Of a stretch of DNA of 19,229 bases, positions 1 through 9,838 are shown piece after piece. This DNA comes from Spongospora subterranea (Eukaryota > Endomyxa > Phytomyxea > Plasmodiophorida > Plasmodiophoridae). The notes beneath the pieces were generated by a model. It searched no databases. It was not told where the DNA came from and saw nothing but the letters and a program-made list of their open reading frames with translations. Position numbers and translations under genes: made by a program. Every line of letters begins with the position of its first letter. Position 1 is the stretch's first letter. The stretch spans positions 1 through 19,229 of the forward strand of contig OUQQ01000253.1 of the NCBI GenBank assembly GCA_900404475.1, given 5' to 3'.

Positions 1-174
1 GTTAAGCACATCCAAAACATCCAACAGAAATTCAAAAGATCAGTCGACCTTTGTTGTATATTATGAAGATATTCAAAGCGACTCAGCAGAATTCTACAAA
101 GTAAATCAAAGATGCCAGCATTGAACATGAATTTAGAGTCTTTTTTACCCTTTAACTTGTTCAAAGTTACTGTT
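1..174. other. Left-edge non-coding sequence
   Basis: No convincing coding signal. It lies downstream (3') of the minus-strand PA-7TM gene and presumably contains its 3' UTR. I see no clear AATAAA on the minus strand here. Confidence 0.5.
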
Positions 175-1649
175 TTAGAAGTTTGTTTGCTCTGGATGGA
201 TATGCACTTGATCATCATTCCTTGGCCGGAACAAGTGAACCAACAGCGTCAATTTGCAGCTACTGGTGACGCAAGTGGTGCTCCAAAGAATCGTCCATCC
301 TTCAACAGTATAGAATGCTGGTGTTGACATGATCACTAATGCTGCTGACTGAAGCAGCATTGTAATGCCCAGCCCAAGAGCGCAGTACGACAATCTTGTG
401 AGTAAACGATCCATTCCCTGGCGAGATGAGTTGCAAGTTCGGCTCAACTTGCTGGTCAACTTTCTGTATTCACTCTGAAACAGAATTGCCCCCCATAAGA
501 AATGACTTCCGAGGGTGACTTCTAGAGTCAAGAACAGGGCCCCGTTGACTTGGTTGAAAATGGGATAGACGTACTCGAAATACGTGGCATATAATGAAGA
601 GGCGCCTAAATCTAAACACAAAACAAAGAAGCAGAGAAGAACTATAGATTTGCGACTGTTTCCAGGAAAGATTTTGATCAACAGTGGACAATACTGAATG
701 TTAATGACTTCTGCCACTTTCCCATTCCAAAAAGCGGACGATAAAATTGTGACAACGTACTCCATACCACCATTTTGGGTCGCAAAAAAAAGAAAAACTC
801 TCGCCGGGAGATTTGAGGTGGAGAATAACCCTCCTATACCAAGAGTCGATCCCACCAATAAACAATGGAACAACGCAATTATCAATGCTAGTTGAGGATA
901 ACCCGTTCGACTCCACAGAAACCGCATAAACCGGGAACGATCATTGTTCTGCGACAGAGGAGTATTGCGAAAATCATTGCAGATCAAACCGTAATGCTGA
1001 TGAATGAATATGGCGGCGGTGACCGATGCTTGACAAAATATAATGGCAGGAAGCCATCTGATAAGTAGCTGATAATGCCAAGACGAGAATGCGGTCTCCC
1101 AGATATTGTAATCGGGAAATAGAGAAATGGTGGTGCTGGGATCATCACGAACAGCGTTGACCAGTTCATCTGATTCCTGTAGAACCATAAAAGGAATATC
1201 TGATCGGTGGGCCAAACAACTGGCACAGGTGTCCCTGAAGTTTTCTGTGATGCTGGGTGTCCAAGGAGAGAAAACTAAACAACACTCAGAAACAGAGAAA
1301 AGAGCCAATAAAGCAAGTAACAGTGACCTATAGTTGCCTTTGCGCCTTTCCTGACGAAGTTGTCATTGACCATCTCTGCAGAACATGGTCCCCATTTTTC
1401 GACCATGATAATGAAGCCCCTGACGTGGTCCGTGATGATTTGGTCCGTATCACAGGGATCATTTTCAAACACACGTAATTGACCCACTATTGGGTTGCTG
1501 TGATCCTCAAATTGTGTCCCAATAAACTTGGTGTATGAAGTGCTGTACAGGCTGAGTCCTGTTAAAGAACCGTTGATAAAGGTGACACCAGCTAAGCAAC
1601 TACCAATCAAAGCAACAGAAGCAATCAGCAAAACCAGTGCTTTTCTCAT
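175..1649 (-). CDS. PA-like ectodomain, seven-transmembrane receptor-like protein
   Basis: Two exons, complement(175..1274, 1328..1649), give 473 residues. The 53-nt intron (1275-1327) starts GTCACT and ends TTTAG on the minus strand, and joining keeps the frame (...KATI-VFSPW...). The chosen start gives a classical signal peptide (MRKALVLLIASV...CLAG); an in-frame ATG lies upstream at 1784 but would bury that signal. Residues ~40-160 are soluble and cysteine-containing, with a hydrophobic strand (GFIIMVEKWGPC) and a later IPFMVLQ strand; this pattern resembles the protease-associated (PA) fold, an inference by eye. From ~177 to the end there are about seven hydrophobic segments, as in a 7TM protein, with a short charged C-tail. 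I see no RING finger (as in PA-TM-RING ligases) and no YD/GxGD aspartyl protease motifs (as in SPPL2), so those PA-membrane families are unlikely. Likely a plasma or endomembrane receptor of unknown ligand. The gene model is fairly secure; the function is not. Confidence 0.8.
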
Positions 1650-2652
1650 ATTGACAGTATGAATTACTCTTCTTGCCTTAATCATGAGATCAATTGGGAC
1701 CTTCCTAGGGTATTGATCATATCCCAAGTTCTGACAAATCGTGTTTAAGTGTGTTCCTTTGTCATGTAAATTTTTTGGCTTCATTGGCCGTGATATAACT
1801 GTCGAAATTTTGAAGAATCACAGTTTAGTTATCACGGTGCATTCCGACAATTTTCTGCGTTGACGTGGGCAGGGGCTGACATTTTCTTGCAACGGTTAAA
1901 CATGCTGAATTCGGCCAAATTTAGTGGAAGCTCTTCACAAGAGATTCCAGATGCATGTTGGCAGACTGAAGGCTAGGAAAAAGTCTAATCTGCACTGAGT
2001 TTATTGAATGTTCTGTTCTCAAAGCCTGAGCGAGGTGTTAACCGCAACATAGTTTGCAACATATCGAAGTGTGCGGAAGCGTCTTCTGTCCACGCGTGGG
2101 TAAAAGAGCGATGGTACCCGTTGATTGTTGAAAACTCCCGATTTGAGCTCAATCGAGAGCAGATGGCTCTGAACCCACAATAGATGAATAAACATCCATC
2201 GATACGATATTCTGAAGTTCAAAATTGCTAAATTGAGTAATCCTTCGGTTTGTCATCATTGGACATCAAACTGAACCTAGTTCGGTGAACAGCGAGAAAC
2301 TCGCTCGGAAAGCTGCTGTATGCTTCCTGTATATGTATACTACTGTCCAGCAACGGTTAGCTCGTTTGAAAACTGTAAATTAAGAGAGTTTGAAAATGTT
2401 GTATCAATTGGAAACACCGTTGCGAAACCCTGCTTCAACAATACCACTCTGCGTTGGGCGCCTGTCATAGTCTACGCTATCCGGACGCTGTAAAGAACAA
2501 CAGTTCGCGTAACGGCATCATTAGTGTCAGAGTTGTGTAACCTGAAATCCAAACGCGACAACGGTCTGCGTAATGCCTTCAGCACGTCGCCGCATCAAAT
2601 GACCAATCAAACACCGTGGTGAATCAGGTTGCATATTTGGCGTCGCGATCCG
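1650..2652. other. Divergent intergenic region between PA-7TM gene and DDX41
   Basis: About 1 kb between two divergently oriented starts; it should hold both promoters. The first 135 bases (1650-1784) stay open in frame with the PA-7TM gene but look like 5' UTR. A CCAAT sequence lies near 2603, about 50 bp upstream of the DDX41 ATG. Several short imperfect copies of a CAACGGT/ACCGTTG motif are scattered between about 1890 and 2570. No RNA gene or ORF is convincing. Confidence 0.5.
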
Positions 2653-5600
2653 ATGTCCTCTGGTGCTGGATTGTCCGATGAGGGCTCATCCGACAGCGGT
2701 CCCGTTTACATTCCTCTTAAACTTCGGAGAGCACGTGAAGCCGCATTATTATCAGGGCACATTGGCGCTAAGCAGATTCGAAAAACCGTTGCCGCCCAAG
2801 CCGAAACGGTTGCTCCATTGAGCCGGTTTTGTGAGGCCGCTCCACCGGAACGCGCGACGAGGTTGGTTATATACGATAAATTGATTCATAATTTACCTTA
2901 TATTTAGCGTATTCTGGACTCTTTTCATGGACGAGATTCTCGAATTCTTGAAAGGATTATTGTCAATACATCAGTGTGTTAATATTTTTTCTGCAATTTG
3001 CGTCCTAGTTTTTAACCTGTCGTGCGCTTTTTGTTTGGATAATTCACCGGTGACATTATTTATTTTAGGTCTCTTGTAGAAGTAACTCATGACATAACTC
3101 GCAATGATAACGATGGTGTTGCGCGTGAAGAGATACGGAAGAAGGAACAAGAAGATTTTCTCACACAAAATCTCATTGTTGACCGAGGTATGTTTGATGA
3201 GAAACATATATCCTCATTCAACCTAGTTTTCCGAGTTCAGTGGAAATGTGCTAAATATCTTATAGGGCCGTTATTATCGGCAGTAGAGCGCGCCACGGGA
3301 TCGGCAATGAAGCAGCGTTTGAAAGCACTTTGGTCCCCTCCCAGATACATCCTTGACATGTCCTGCGAGGATCTTGAACAAACTCGTGCTAGCAATCGGA
3401 TCATTGTTGAAGGCGATGATGTTTGTAATCCAATCACTTCTTTTCGACAAATGAGTATGTATCTATCGGCTGTTTTACTCTTGCGATTGTATTTCGAGGG
3501 TTCTACTTTTTGCTAGTTCAATATTTCTCATGTTTGCTGATTCTCTTTGGTAACGTTGTCAACACTTGCAGAGTTTCCCCCGGCTTTGTTGCAAGCTTTG
3601 TCAGCAAAGAACGTTACTGTTCCCACACCGATCCAGATGCAGGGATTACCTATAGTGTTATGCCGGCGAGATCTTATTGGCATAGCCAGCACCGGATCAG
3701 GTATATAGTTGAACTTCTAAATTGCTCTTTCAAATTTGGTTCTGATGTTAATTTTTTACTTCGCCCATAACACTGGAATATTTTTTTTTCATCAGTTCTT
3801 TTATCTTGGCGACCGATCCTTCTGCATCAGTAACGGCATCTTCTATTCAGGAAAAACCTTAACTTTTGTTTTGCCGATGGTTATGGCCGCTTTAGAGGCA
3901 GAATTACGTATGCCTTTGATTTCTGGCGAAGGCCCCATTGGATTAGGTGAGGATACTGTTTCAAACTCGTGGTAATTATTAATTTTTACAGTGGTTTGCC
4001 CATCACGAGAACTGGCAGAACAAACTTTCCAGATTGTGTCTGAGTTCCTCGCCGTTTTGAGCAGGGCTCGTCGTGTGACTCTGAATGCGTTATTGGCAAT
4101 CGGTGGTATCGATATGAGGGATCAGATGGATCCGAGGAGAAATCCGATTCACATCGTAGTCGCCACTCCTGGTATGAAGCTTTTTCTTGTTTGAAATGCT
4201 TGAATCACTTTTTAGTTTAGTGCCCTACTCTTATAACTTATTACACTCGCTTTTCATGACGTTTTTCTGTAACGGCGGTCGTTACTCTTTAAATGTGCAA
4301 ATGTATGAACGACTGCGGTGCTCGTGCTAATTTTTTTCAATTGCAGGCAGATTGCTTGATATGTTGGCGAAGTCTAAATTGAACTTGATTTCATGCACTT
4401 TCCTCACGCTGGATGAGGCCGACCGAATGGTCGATCTTGGATTTGACGAGGACGTTAGAGCCTTGTTTGGCTTTTTCCGTGGCCCGCGGCAAACGGTACT
4501 GCGTCATCATTCATCATCGCATTTTTAATTTGTTGTTACATTTCTAAAACATCAATCTCAGGTAATGTTTTCGGCGACAATGCCCACAAAAATCAAGCAG
4601 TTTGCAGCGACATCATTGGTATGTCCATGGTTCTTCGATTTCTTTTCTCTGCGTGTCTTTTCGACTTAGACACAGAACAACAACTTATAATTGTTTCATT
4701 TGCAAATAGATTTTTTTGTAACGTGGTTCTATAGGTAGATCCAATCATTGTTAATGTAGGGCGTGCAGGCGCCGCCAATCTTGACGTCGTTCAACATGTA
4801 GAGTATGTCAAAGAAGAAAGCCGGTATATTTTCCGATGCTCTGCTTTAACCGTTGCGTCATTGGACCCATTACATGTTTTGTGAAGAATTGTATACTTGC
4901 TGGAATGTCTACAAAAGACCGCGCCTCCCGTTCTTATTTTTTGCTCCAATGTGTCTGACGTTGATGATATTGAGGTAACATCGTTCATAACTCCCATGAA
5001 ATGCTTTGGTATCATTCAAATTGAAGTTTTACCTATCCATATTTATCATTACCTTGTCTGATTCAACATTGCTTTTTTTGCTTTTATAGCATGCCTGTCT
5101 TTTTGTCGATAGTGTTTAGTTTATTGAAAAATCTTGTTCTCAATATTCTTTGTAGGTATATTTGCTGATTAAAGGTGTGGAGGCCGTCTCAATTCACGGC
5201 GGTAAATCTCAAGATGAACGTCAGGTCACTCTTATTTCGTGTCTAAGTGTCTTGTTCAATCAATATTTTTTATTATTGCTATGAAATTGATCCATTTTAC
5301 TAGACTTCAATCACTGGTTTTCGCAATTCACCCCTAAAACTCAATCTATTGTTCGCGGGTAGGCCGCCATCAAATCATTCAAATCAGGATCGAAGGATGT
5401 TCTCGTTGCGACTGATATCGCATCCAAAGGCCTCGATTTTCCTGATATTCAGCACGTGATTAATTTTGATATGCCTAAAGAAATCGAAGACTACGTTCAC
5501 AGGTATTTTTTGGCATCACTGGTTTGTTGCCGAAGCTTTAGCGAGGATGTTTTCTCAGAATCGGTCGGACGGGTCGGAGAGGAAAGACGGGGTTAGCGAC

Positions 5601-6030
5601 AACCTTTATCAACCGCAGCTGCAATGAAACAACGCTTCTGGATCTGAAGCATCTGTTGATGGAGGCCAAGCAGCACGTTCCTCCTGTCCTGATGACGTTG
5701 CAGGATGGCGCATCTGCCGACGGCGGATGTGCCTATTGTGGTGGTTTAGGTGAGAGCAGTTTTTTTTTCGCGTTGTTGACATTTACTCCGTCAAGTTCTT
5801 ACCTTTGTCATTCAAACTAGTCTTTGTTATATTATTTTTGTAAACAAATTCTCTAATACTTTCTACGATTGTCTTTCCTCATCGCACACTGGTTTTGCGA
5901 CAGCTTTTTCAATTAAAACGGTCATTCAGGTCATCGTGTCACCGATTGTCCTAAATATATGTCTCATTCCAAAGAAAAAATGAAAGCTTCTATGGGAGCT
6001 CGTGGAGACGGTCTATCAACAGGATATTGA
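2653..6030 (+). CDS. DDX41: DEAD-box RNA helicase DDX41/Abstrakt
   Basis: Fourteen exons (2653-2861, 3069-3187, 3266-3454, 3572-3700, 3851-3946, 3992-4171, 4347-4495, 4562-4618, 4735-4823, 4887-4974, 5156-5224, 5363-5502, 5559-5749, 5930-6030) give 601 residues, close to the ~620 usual for this family. ATP-dependent RNA helicase; family members act in pre-mRNA splicing complexes in the nucleus and, in animals, in nucleic-acid sensing. Order of motifs: DDX41-type WSPPRYIL before the core; Q motif PTPIQMQG (~190-197); motif I ASTGSGKT (~211-218); PSRELA; ATPGR; DEAD at 330-333; SAT at 361-363; [30 protein letters not shown] (504-511). A C-terminal CCHC knuckle (C562, C565, H570, C575; [14 protein letters not shown]) identifies DDX41 rather than other DEAD proteins. 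An upstream in-frame TTG is ignored in favour of ATG 2653. The 207-nt intron 1 (2862-3068) is longer than most and contains a second possible acceptor at 2907, but the direct junction gives the better family-like sequence. All motifs are intact. Confidence 0.96.
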
Positions 6031-6406
6031 CCCTGGATCATTTCATCTATTCTTTTCACTTTCTTTGTAGAATATCCTTTCACCACGACAGATTACAAGC
6101 AGATTATTAAATTATTAATTGAAATCCTACCTCGCACCATCCTGCATCATGCTACTTGTCGTCCCCTAATAATCGATGCGATAGCTTTGCAGTTCTTCTT
6201 ATAGAGCTACAAGTTTCCAGGTACATTTACAAAGCCCATTACTGGCTGACAGAACTTTGCTCCTTCACCAAACACCCGTACAGTACCTTGAATTGATTGC
6301 AAAAAATCCAATATTTTTACCCTTCGAAAAGTCACGGAATCCGTGACGGAACATCGTAAACTCCGGATGTTGTTTTCATGAACAATTCTGATGCACTAAG
6401 CCTTCC
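6031..6406. other. Intergenic region with 17-bp palindrome
   Basis: DDX41 3' UTR and promoter of the next gene. No AATAAA seen. The only marked structure is the perfect inverted repeat at 6331-6347, listed separately. Confidence 0.5.
6331..6347. repeat. Perfect palindrome upstream of the DUF1764 gene
   Basis: GTCACGGAATCCGTGAC: two 8-bp arms around a single central base, 60 bp upstream of the ATG at 6407. It could be a binding site for a dimeric transcription factor; this is inference. Confidence 0.5.
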
Positions 6407-7065
6407 ATGGGTAAACCCGATGCTCACCCTCCAAAATCTATGGCCCGGGTGGTCAACAAACCCCAGCACTCCACATCCAGACCCAGAGCGAAGATTGTCG
6501 GCAATGATATTGACTCGATTTTTGCTGAGATGAGAGTCGTCAAACCAATGTCGATCGAACCCGTCGTCTGTCATTCAGAACATAAACCCGTTGTTAGTAT
6601 GGCGTTTTGTTTTTCATACAGCAGCAGTCCATCAAAATTATTCTCTCGATTGTGAGAGAAGAACTGAGTTTCTAAATCGTTTGTTATTTGAGAAAACTGA
6701 TTTATTGCTCACCGGTGAAGCGCTTGTTTTCAACTCGATTTGTGATCTTTAGCAAGCTGCATGCTGTTGAGTCCTGATTTTCTTCTTGTCGTCTGCGTTT
6801 ATATCAGTTTTTTTGTAAGAGAAATAATTTTGACGGGTTATGCTAGATGAGGGCCAGGCAAAGGGCGCCAGCCATCGATGATATGGGTTTTACTCGGGAT
6901 TGCGGGAATCAGGAAGCTGGTGCGCATTACTTGGAAGGCAGCGATGATGATCGCCCATCAACGAGCACATTTGACGGCCTGAAGGTCTATACAGTTAATC
7001 AGCTGCGGCTAGGCCGAGGGAAAGGCACCGAATTGTGCCCATTTGATTGCGACTGCTGCTTCTGA
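6407..7065 (+). CDS. DUF1764 family small protein
   Basis: Proposed as two exons, 6407-6592 and 6847-7065, giving 134 residues, within the usual size of this eukaryotic family. The C-terminus is diagnostic: FDGLKVYTVNQL followed by the terminal CPFDCDCCF, the family's conserved end. The N-terminal exon is basic and proline-rich, then carries NDIDSIFA (residues ~33-40), matching the family's 'EIDDIF' block. Function is not established for this family. The intron (254 nt, GTTAGT...GCTAG) is the least certain part: a GTATGG donor at 6597 and other acceptors near 6847 are possible, and the residues at the junction are not conserved. The stop codon lies 8 bp before the TA that flanks a transposable element, so the gene's natural 3' UTR may have been displaced or supplied by the element. 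Confidence 0.8.
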
Positions 7066-7075
7066 AATTATACTA

Positions 7076-7104
7076 CAGTAAAAACTTCTATTAAGACTAT
7101 TTGT
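7076..7104 (+). repeat. Left terminal inverted repeat
   Basis: 29 bp, identical to the reverse complement of 7929-7957; flanked by TA on its outer side. Confidence 0.93.
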
Positions 7105-7299
7105 GTTCGAAAGTTGTCAAAGGATATCGGCCACGGCCCATCAGCAAATGCACTTGGGTCTTGAAGCCAACTCTGGAAGGCACCGGCCCAAGTCACCCCT
7201 GGACATGAGGTAACCACGCCACACGAAGACATGATCACCATGGTCCATGAATACACTCTCAGTCTCTGATCTAATGGCGTCGATAGGCGTCTGAAGTGG

Positions 7300-7626
7300 T
7301 TAGGGGAAGACTTCACCGAAGTACTTGTGCAACATCGATTGGGTCAACGACTGTGAAGCATCGTCAGTACAGGAGGCTTTTGAACACGAAGAAATTCCGC
7401 TGCTAGTGCGAGTGTTGATGGCGAATGATGTGACGTCAGAGGTTGACAGTGTCCTTCTAATAGCGGTGCTGATTTCGGATGATGCAGCCTCTGGAGCAGT
7501 ACTATTGCGTAAAGATACCGTAGCAGATATCATCCCTTTCTTTAATTGCATAAACTCATCATTGCTGATGGTGCCGTCAGTGCGGAGGTCTCTTAGCTCC
7601 TTCAGCTGATCCAAGAAAGACGCCAT
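7300..7626 (-). CDS. Small SHOCT-like protein inside the TIR element
   Basis: ATG-initiated 108-residue ORF on the minus strand. Its N-terminus (FLDQLKELRDLRTDGTISND, then EFMQLKKG) has the SHOCT pattern: short amphipathic helix, D/G-x-I-[ST]-x-[DE]-E-F turn, then a basic helix. SHOCT is a short C- or N-terminal oligomerisation-type domain of unknown role. The rest is serine/threonine-rich without recognisable domains. It lies wholly within the terminal inverted repeats, so it is transposon cargo, a captured host fragment or an element-encoded accessory gene. No transposase homology is seen. An overlapping open frame at 7068-7316 could be a further exon, but I found no convincing splice join. 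Confidence 0.5.
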   Translation of the reverse strand: MASFLDQLKELRDLRTDGTISNDEFMQLKKGMISATVSLRNSTAPEAASSEISTAIRRTLSTSDVTSFAINTRTSSGISSCSKASCTDDASQSLTQSMLHKYFGEVFP

Positions 7627-7928
7627 CCATTAGAGCATCCCCACCCGTCGCGCTAAACTAATGAAAATCCGTGAAATGTCCAGAAATTTTTTGTTTTTTG
7701 CTCCCCACAGGTCCACGCTGAAAAATAGCGTCGACGCTAGAAATGCAACTTTGTTCGTCTTGACAGGACCTTCGGCCGATTTCAGATTCAAACCATGTAC
7801 TACTAGATAGTGAAGAGGTGCCGTACAGTCATGGAATTGTCGGTTTAAGGTGATCGCTACTGTAGTATTGATTAAAATTCTTTTTACTACGACGATTTTG
7901 GCTTTTGAACTTGGGTTTTGACCGTAGT

Positions 7929-7957
7929 ACAAATAGTCTTAATAGAAGTTTTTACTG
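7929..7957 (-). repeat. Right terminal inverted repeat
   Basis: 29 bp, exact reverse complement of 7076-7104, followed by TA at 7958-7959. Confidence 0.93.
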
Positions 7958-8077
7958 TATTGTGTACAAAAATTGCCTCTGGATCGACGATTATATGCGG
8001 CATTTGGACATCGGCGTGAGATGTATAGGTTCAGACGCCGATCCGTTGTCTGATTGTTGCCTCTTTTTGGCGAAATT

Positions 8078-8312
8078 TTAATCTTTGTTTTTTCCACAAG
8101 GAAAGGTTTCCTTTTTCCGTATCACTATCTGATACCCATACTTTAAAGTACTTGGCCCTGCCATGTCAATCACTTACCTTGTCAGCGTCAGGCAGATTCA
8201 ACTTTGCGGAATCTAGAGGGTATCGTGCGATGTTAAAAGGTGAAATTCGGTACATACAGCACCGATCGACGATGTCCTGGACCAAAAAATCTTCATATGC
8301 AGATTGGATCAT
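8078..8312 (-). CDS. Possible two-exon small hypothetical protein
   Basis: Proposed complement(8078..8128, 8178..8312), 61 residues. The evidence is structural only: an ATG-initiated open frame of 45 codons ends exactly at a strong donor (AAG|GTAAGT) and is followed by a 49-nt intron, the usual size in this window, ending TATCAG; the frame then runs 16 more codons to TAA. The product (MIQSAYEDFLVQDIVDRC...DADK-IVIRKKETFPC...) matches no family I recognise. It begins only 62 bp after the stop of the FN3 gene on the same strand, so it could instead be a spliced part of that gene's 3' UTR or a non-coding exon. Treat as tentative. Confidence 0.3.
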
Positions 8313-8374
8313 GTTCAAACAAGAAAACAGCTCAATTACAAGAAAATACGTTAATATATTTACTAGACGTAGTA

Positions 8375-9838
8375 TCAAAGTGCGAAAGCGACAACAACGA
8401 TTGTGGCGAAGGAAATAAGCGGCAGCAGCAATGTCGCGGATCCAGTCTGAGCGGCCTTTGTCGAACTGGCTGACCCGGGACTCGCGGTGTCGCCGGTTGT
8501 AGTAGCGGGCGGTGTGGGTGCCAGCGATGGCAACGGTGCTGGACAGGCTGGTACAGCTCCAGCGGCGAGCGGCGTCTCCCAGACGTTTAACGAACTGGGA
8601 CCGGAGCCTCGGCTAGTAACTGCAGCGACTCGTGCAATCACAAGTTTCGCAGGATCTAAACCACTTAAAACCACACCTGAAACGTGACCGACGTTGACGT
8701 GTTTTGCCAAGTACGGTGGGCTATAACCAACCGCCGTCGCTGACCCAATACTCGCGAGCTGATAGTAGACAACGTAGCCGATGATGATGTCACGTCCAGT
8801 TGCCGGGGCGTCCCATGTCAACAGGACCGAATTCAGGCCTGGCGTCATCTTCAAATTTGTTGGCTGACCGGGAGTCTCATCTGACACGCCCAGATGCAGT
8901 TCCCCCATCTGTGGTGTATAGTACAGGTCTTTCAGCGGGCTGGCGTCGAATTCTTCAATGGTTCCTGTCCATCCAGGTGGCGGTAGGGACAAGCAAACCC
9001 GTTGGTCCTCTGAGTACGTGTGCCCAATCTCGCCAGCGCACGGAGCTGGCCAGATCGCTTTGAAATAAAACATGGGTTCGGTCCAGGTCGCCGTCTCCTC
9101 TTTGCGTTTATACCAGTTGCAGTTGCCCTGAACACAGACCACATTGCCGTCGTACTGGACGTTCGGCACGTCAGTCCACGATTTGCCGTCCTTCGAAAAC
9201 TGATATCTGCATTGACCCGTCACTAATTGTAAACAGTCGGCGGTCATCATATCTTCTTACTTCATCGGCTCAAACTTCTTATCGTTATCATTAGCGTAGT
9301 ATATCTACACAAAATTATGCAATATTGTTATTACAAGTCTATGGACAATTCCTTGGACCCAAAATTAATTTCAGAGTGATAAACTATATTTTACAACTAT
9401 TCACTGATAATCCAACGACAGCATAATGCAACCTCGTAAGAAACCTATTTTGTAGTGTCAAAGCTAAATGTATGTTGTGTTTACCCGGGCCCAGAAGTTA
9501 GTGAATCCCTTGGGCACATTCCATGTGATGTTGGCTGTTGGCCAATAGGTCCCATATCGCTTGTACCGAGCTGTGTCCCAATCAATTGTCTCGGGATTTC
9601 GGGGGTCAATCACCATATCCCAATGGGCGTGGGTGTCGGTTGGCGCGTAAACGATGCCCTCGTGCGTGTCGTCGTCACATTCCTCTTTTAAAGCGCCGGC
9701 GAACACGATGGGGGTTTGACTGGTGGCGGTGTCATAGCATTGAACCTGGATGGCGTTCATAGCTGTATTCCATTCGGGATCTCCGGCCTGGACATATGCC
9801 AGCGCCATCATCACAATCAGTGCAGATTTCGCCATCAT
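8375..9838 (-). CDS. Secreted FN3-domain protein with GPI-type tail
   Basis: Three exons, complement(8375..9206, 9261..9304, 9485..9838), give 409 residues. The start MMAKSAL gives a clear signal peptide (to ~residue 19, ...AYVQAG). Residues ~20-240 form an unrecognised extracellular region with conserved-looking cysteines and aromatic residues. A fibronectin type III domain follows at ~245-330 (PGQPTNLKMTP, VLLTWDAP, IIGYVVYYQ, ARVAAVTSRGSGPSS). Then comes a Pro/Thr/Ser/Ala-rich stalk (~345-385) and a hydrophobic C-terminus that runs to the last residue with no cytoplasmic tail, typical of GPI-anchor addition. The 44-nt middle exon encodes IYYANDNDKKFEPM. The second intron (9207-9260) is 54 nt, a multiple of three, and holds an in-frame TAA, so a naive reading splits the gene in two. 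Likely a surface adhesion or recognition protein; ligand unknown. Confidence 0.82.

Larger units (their letters stand above)
7074..7959. mobile_element. Tc1/mariner-type element with 29-bp terminal inverted repeats
   Basis: Perfect 29-bp terminal inverted repeats at 7076-7104 and 7929-7957 begin CAGTAAAAACTTC at each outer end and are flanked on both sides by TA (7074-7075 and 7958-7959). CAGT ends plus a TA target duplication are the hallmarks of Tc1/mariner (IS630 superfamily) elements. At 882 bp between the ends it is too short for a standard transposase, and I find no DDE/D catalytic blocks, so it is probably a non-autonomous derivative moved in trans. The perfect repeat identity suggests recent insertion. 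A SHOCT-like ORF lies inside on the minus strand. Confidence 0.88.

Noticed and set aside
2908..2990. Possible extra DDX41 exon after the acceptor at 2907
   Set aside because: Its hydrophobic translation does not fit the charged helical N-terminal region of DDX41, while the direct 2861|3069 join does.
7068..7316. 82-codon minus-strand frame at the left end of the element
   Set aside because: Runs through the left terminal repeat and could not be joined to the SHOCT ORF with a plausible intron.
7630..7932. 100-codon minus-strand frame inside the TIR element
   Set aside because: Starts within a few bases of the right TIR, has no recognisable domain or transposase motif, and lies upstream of the SHOCT ORF; probably 5' non-coding.
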